Positions 5,252 through 7,660 of a DNA stretch of 7,660 nt are shown here, in pieces. The translations under genes were made by a program, and so were the position numbers. The first letter of the stretch is position 1; each line of letters begins with the position of its first letter. Below the pieces are notes generated by a model. That model ran no database searches and was not told the origin of the DNA. It saw only the letters and a program-made list of their open reading frames with translations. Origin of the DNA: Streptosporangiaceae bacterium (GTDB taxonomy: Bacteria > Actinomycetota > Actinomycetes > Streptosporangiales > Streptosporangiaceae). Location of the stretch: the NCBI GenBank assembly GCA_030045215.1, contig JASIBJ010000048.1, positions 1-7,660 of the forward strand. The letters are read 5' to 3'.

Positions 5252-5986
5252 TCAGGCGGGCTGCGGCGTCTCCGGCTCCGGCGGATCGGGCGCGTAGCCG
5301 GCCGGGGATTGCGAGGTCGGCCTGACCGTTAGCCGTCCCTTGCTCATCACGGCGAGCCGCAGCGCTCGCCTGGCGATGGCGCTCTCGTGCGTGACCAGGA
5401 CCATCGTGAGGCCGTGCTCACGCCACAGCTTCTCCAGCAGCGCCATGATGTCCTCACGGGTGTCTTCGTCCAGGTTGCCGGTCGGCTCGTCGGCCAGCAG
5501 CACCTTGGGCTCCTTCACCAGCGCCCTGGCAATGGCTACCCGCTGCTGCTGCCCGCCCGACAGCTCGGATGGCAGGTGCCGCGCCCGGTCCGACAAGGCG
5601 ACGCTGTCGAGCGCCTCGGCAACGCGGCGTCGCCGTTCCGCCCAGCCGATGCCGAGCGGGACCAGCGCGGCCTCGACGTTGTCGGCCGCGGTCAGCGTCT
5701 GCACGAGGTTGAACGTCTGGAACACGAACCCGATCGAGGTGGCCCGCAGGCGGGTGACCTGAGCCTCACGCAGCCGGGTGAGATCCTGGCCGTCCAGTTC
5801 GATGGTGCCCGAGGTGGGGCGGTCGAGGCCGCCGAGCAACTGCAGCAGCGTGGTCTTGCCGTGGCCAGTGCGACCCTGGACGGCTAGCCAGTCGCCGTCG
5901 GGGATCTCCAGGTTCACATCCCTGACGGCCGGCACTGTTTGCCGACCCTTCTGGTAGAGCCGGGTGACGTTGGTGAGCTTGTACAT
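5252..5986 (-). CDS. ABC transporter ATP-binding protein, MacB/LolD type
   Basis: This is a 244-residue ATPase that would dimerise under the permease encoded just upstream and drive it by ATP hydrolysis on the cytoplasmic face. Every core motif is present. Walker A is GRTGHGKTT at residues 38-46, with Lys44. The Q-loop is FVFQTFNL, with Gln90. The signature is LSGGQQQR at 142-149. Walker B is VLLADEP at 162-168, with Glu167 catalytic. The D-loop is NLDEDT and the H-loop is VTHE, with His200. The short loop after TSGTIELDGQDLT and the length fit the LolD/MacB/FtsE-type exporter and mechanotransmission class. Walker A carries His42 where Ser is usual. AAGGA lies seven bases before the ATG. The gap to the permease stop is 12 bases, so the two are co-transcribed. 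A Pro-rich tail of about 25 residues follows the domain. Confidence 0.95.
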   Translation of the reverse strand: MYKLTNVTRLYQKGRQTVPAVRDVNLEIPDGDWLAVQGRTGHGKTTLLQLLGGLDRPTSGTIELDGQDLTRLREAQVTRLRATSIGFVFQTFNLVQTLTAADNVEAALVPLGIGWAERRRRVAEALDSVALSDRARHLPSELSGGQQQRVAIARALVKEPKVLLADEPTGNLDEDTREDIMALLEKLWREHGLTMVLVTHESAIARRALRLAVMSKGRLTVRPTSQSPAGYAPDPPEPETPQPA

Positions 5987-5998
5987 CGCAGCGTCCTT

Positions 5999-7507
5999 TC
6001 AGTCCACGCGGGCCAGGGCGTCGGCAGGCCGCAGCTGACTGATCCGCCAGCTGCCGAGGCCACCGGAGACCAGCCCGCCGACGATCGCCAGCAGCACGGC
6101 CAGGCCGATGACGCCGAGCGTGACGGAGGCCGACCAGTGCACCGGGATGTTCTGCGTGGTCCCTCCTAGCGAGCTACCGGGGCCGAACGCGACCGGGCCG
6201 GGGCCGCCCGAGGTGCTTTGAGCGAACTTCAGCCCGTTGTCGTTCGTGATGGTCGCGGTGAGGCTCGGCGCGATCTTGTCGATGATCGCCGCGCCGGCGA
6301 AGCCCAGGCCGATGCCGACCGCGCCGCCGATCAGGCCCGTGGTCACCGACTCGCCCATCACCTGACCGATGATCCGGCGGCTGCGCCAGCCGATGGCCTT
6401 CAGCGTGCCGAACTCGCGGGCGCGGCGCGAGACCGCCGACATCGTGAGCAGCCCGGCCACCGCGAACGCCGCGATCAGAACGAGGACTGACAGCCACGTG
6501 CCGAGGTCGCCGGCCAGCTTGGCGGCGCTGCCCAGCGAGCCGTTGATCTCGCTGGCGAGGCTGGAGGGGGTGGTCACGGTCGCCGTGGGCAACAGCTTCT
6601 TGATCTCCTTGCTCACGGCCGAGATGTCGGTGGAGCTCGCGGTGGTCACGTAGATCGTGTTGACGTAGCCCTTGAGGCTGCCGCCACCGAGATTCCGGGT
6701 CCCCAGGGCCTGGGCGCGGGCCATCGGGATGTACACCTGCGGCGGGTCGGAGGCCTGCGACTGGCTGACGATCCCGATGACCTTGAACTTGACCTTGGCG
6801 ACCGTGACGTACGAGCCGACCTTGAGGTCGTTCGCGGTCGCGTAGCTGGAGTCGACGATCGCGACGTCCGAGTCGGCCTCTGAGGTGGTGAACGTGTGGC
6901 CCGAGCTCAGCGTGGCGCTGCTCAGCGGACCGAGGTCCTCATGGGAGAGGTCGACGCCCTGCACCGTGAACTGTGTCGGCGGGCCGGCGCTGTTCGAGCT
7001 GATGGAGATCTGGGTGTCCATCAGGGCGAGGCCCCCGGCTGCGGCCGAGACATGCGCGAGCTTTTCGATCTTGGCGATGTCCGCGTAGCTGAGCGTGCCC
7101 TTGTTGGCCGATACCAGGTTCGCGATGTTCTGGGCGCCGGTGCTGCACTTGCCGTTAATGCAGACCGTGGGCTTGCCCCCGGCTCCGCCGCCGCCCTGGA
7201 TCGCGATGCTGGTGTGCTGGCCCTTGAGCCCCGACCCCGCCGTGGGCGACTGCGTGACGGTGATGTCTGTGCCCACCCCGTACAGCGAGTGCAGCACGCT
7301 GGCCTGGGCGTTTTTCACCCCCGCGGCGGCCGCGGACACGGTGATCACCAGGCCGATGCCCAGTGCGAGGCCGAGGGCGATAACCGTCGCCTGCCGGGCG
7401 CGTCGCCCCAGTTCGCGGCCCAGGTATCGCATGAAGAACGACCGGCCCCCGGTCGGCGCGGGCCGCCCGCCGGCCGGCGCAGCCCGGACGTCTGTATCAG
7501 TAGACAT
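5999..7507 (-). CDS. ABC transporter permease, MacB/FtsX family
   Basis: I place the start at ATG 7507 (MSTDTDVRAAP), because AGGAG lies seven bases upstream; the ATG at 7540 has no such site. This gives 502 residues. The order is a cytoplasmic tail, TM1 (about 41-62, VIALGLALGIGLVITVSAAA), and a large extracytoplasmic MacB-type domain of about 270 residues. Then come TM2 (WLSVLVLIAAFAVAGLLTM), the conserved coupling stretch SRRAREFGTLKAIGWRSRRI, TM3 (TTGLIGGAVGIGLGF), a second extracellular loop, and TM4 (SVTLGVIGLAVLLAIVGGLV), ending LRPADALARVD. Four membrane segments with this spacing define the MacB/FtsX fold, which works by moving the outer domain rather than by a membrane channel. A Gly-rich insert with two cysteines, CINGKC (Cys116, Cys121), could form a disulfide outside the cell. 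The partner ATPase follows 12 bases later. The cargo is unknown. Confidence 0.93.
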   Translation of the reverse strand: MSTDTDVRAAPAGGRPAPTGGRSFFMRYLGRELGRRARQATVIALGLALGIGLVITVSAAAAGVKNAQASVLHSLYGVGTDITVTQSPTAGSGLKGQHTSIAIQGGGGAGGKPTVCINGKCSTGAQNIANLVSANKGTLSYADIAKIEKLAHVSAAAGGLALMDTQISISSNSAGPPTQFTVQGVDLSHEDLGPLSSATLSSGHTFTTSEADSDVAIVDSSYATANDLKVGSYVTVAKVKFKVIGIVSQSQASDPPQVYIPMARAQALGTRNLGGGSLKGYVNTIYVTTASSTDISAVSKEIKKLLPTATVTTPSSLASEINGSLGSAAKLAGDLGTWLSVLVLIAAFAVAGLLTMSAVSRRAREFGTLKAIGWRSRRIIGQVMGESVTTGLIGGAVGIGLGFAGAAIIDKIAPSLTATITNDNGLKFAQSTSGGPGPVAFGPGSSLGGTTQNIPVHWSASVTLGVIGLAVLLAIVGGLVSGGLGSWRISQLRPADALARVD

Positions 7508-7511
7508 GTGA

Positions 7512-7538
7512 GTGCTCCTGTTCAGATCGGCTGAGCAC
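7512..7538 (-). promoter_or_regulatory. Leader hairpin overlapping the permease ribosome binding site
   Basis: On the minus-strand mRNA, GUGCUC (7533-7538) can pair with GAGCAC (7512-7517) across a 15-base loop. Three bases of the AGGAG ribosome binding site fall inside the stem. If it forms, it would reduce translation of the permease. Six base pairs with a long loop is only moderately stable. Confidence 0.35.
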
Positions 7539-7555
7539 AACGATTAGCGGGTCGC

Positions 7556-7575
7556 CGGTTGCACGGCGGTTGCAC
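7556..7575. promoter_or_regulatory. Tandem CGGTTGCAC repeats upstream of the ABC operon
   Basis: CGGTTGCAC occurs at 7556-7564 and again at 7567-7575, an 11-base period that puts both on the same face of the helix. The core CGGTTGC appears a third time inverted at 7626-7632. They lie 49-125 bases upstream of the permease start, where a regulator of the operon would bind. No clear -10/-35 pair is visible nearby. Confidence 0.4.
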
Positions 7576-7618
7576 CGGTGCTGACCTGGGGCACGACCCC
7601 GGATCCCCTGCGCTGTTA

Positions 7619-7641
7619 CCGCGGCGCAACCGCCGCCGCGG
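7619..7641. repeat. 8-bp GC stem-loop near the right edge
   Basis: CCGCGGCG (7619-7626) and CGCCGCGG (7634-7641) are perfect inverted repeats around a seven-base loop that holds the inverted CGGTTGC copy. It could be the end of a gene lying outside the window or part of the operon's control region. There is no U-run on either side. Confidence 0.3.
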
Positions 7642-7660
7642 CATCGTCGGTGGGACCCAG

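Noticed and set aside
5387..5887. 166-codon plus-strand frame over the ATPase gene
   Set aside because: It is antisense to an ATPase with all its catalytic motifs.
6896..7534. 212-codon plus-strand frame over the permease gene
   Set aside because: It is antisense shadow coding with no recognisable features.
500..7581. TGCACCGGTGC shared by the menB upstream region (500-510) and the ABC operon upstream region (7571-7581)
   Set aside because: One 11-base match between two sites is expected by chance in a GC-rich window of this size.
1..7660. CRISPR arrays, tRNA or rRNA genes, riboswitches, prophage or toxin-antitoxin genes
   Set aside because: I looked for regularly spaced repeats, cloverleaf-type sequences and the typical small paired genes on both strands and found none.

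Overview
The window is high-GC DNA with dense coding on both strands, strong G/C bias at third codon positions and GTG starts. It carries a menaquinone gene, an IS1634-type transposase remnant and -10 boxes of the TAGGCT kind. All of this points to an actinobacterial chromosome. The genus cannot be fixed from the sequence alone.

Layout. (1) Positions 1-1560, minus strand: the first 162 codons of menB (DHNA-CoA synthase), running off the left edge, with a methylenetetrahydrofolate reductase (MTHFR)-like gene upstream of it. Just beyond the MTHFR gene lies a 45-bp near-copy of the menB 5' coding region, so the MTHFR gene sits between two direct repeats. Next to that copy is what looks like the last codons of a gene cut short by the neighbouring mobile element. 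(2) Positions 1570-2443, plus strand: a dead IS1634-family transposase, frameshifted and missing its C-terminal half. (3) Positions 2444-2913: no gene; a promoter candidate and a GC hairpin lead into the next gene. (4) Positions 2914-4044, plus strand: a cytoplasmic protein with a small helical N-terminal module and a TolB/WD40-like beta-propeller, followed by a strong two-way terminator. (5) Positions 4089-4681: a divergent pair of damaged genes. One is the HTH end of a WYL/YafY-type regulator (minus); the other is an internally deleted DUF1579-like protein (plus). An intact palindromic operator candidate lies between them. (6) Positions 4714-5154, minus strand: a conserved actinobacterial hypothetical protein. 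(7) Positions 5252-7507, minus strand: a MacB/FtsX-type ABC permease and its ATPase in one operon, closed by a 13-bp stem-loop. Repeated CGGTTGC motifs and a hairpin that may occlude the ribosome binding site lie upstream of the permease.

How it fits together. The ABC pair is a self-contained two-gene transport or mechanotransmission system. The menB and MTHFR genes represent quinone and one-carbon metabolism and may be transcribed separately. The rest of the window shows repeated small-scale rearrangement: a partial gene duplication, a decayed insertion sequence, a truncated regulator and an in-frame internal deletion. I see no clear new defence or biosynthetic system. The most unusual items are the MTHFR gene flanked by menB-derived repeats and the decayed regulator/target pair that still keeps its operator.
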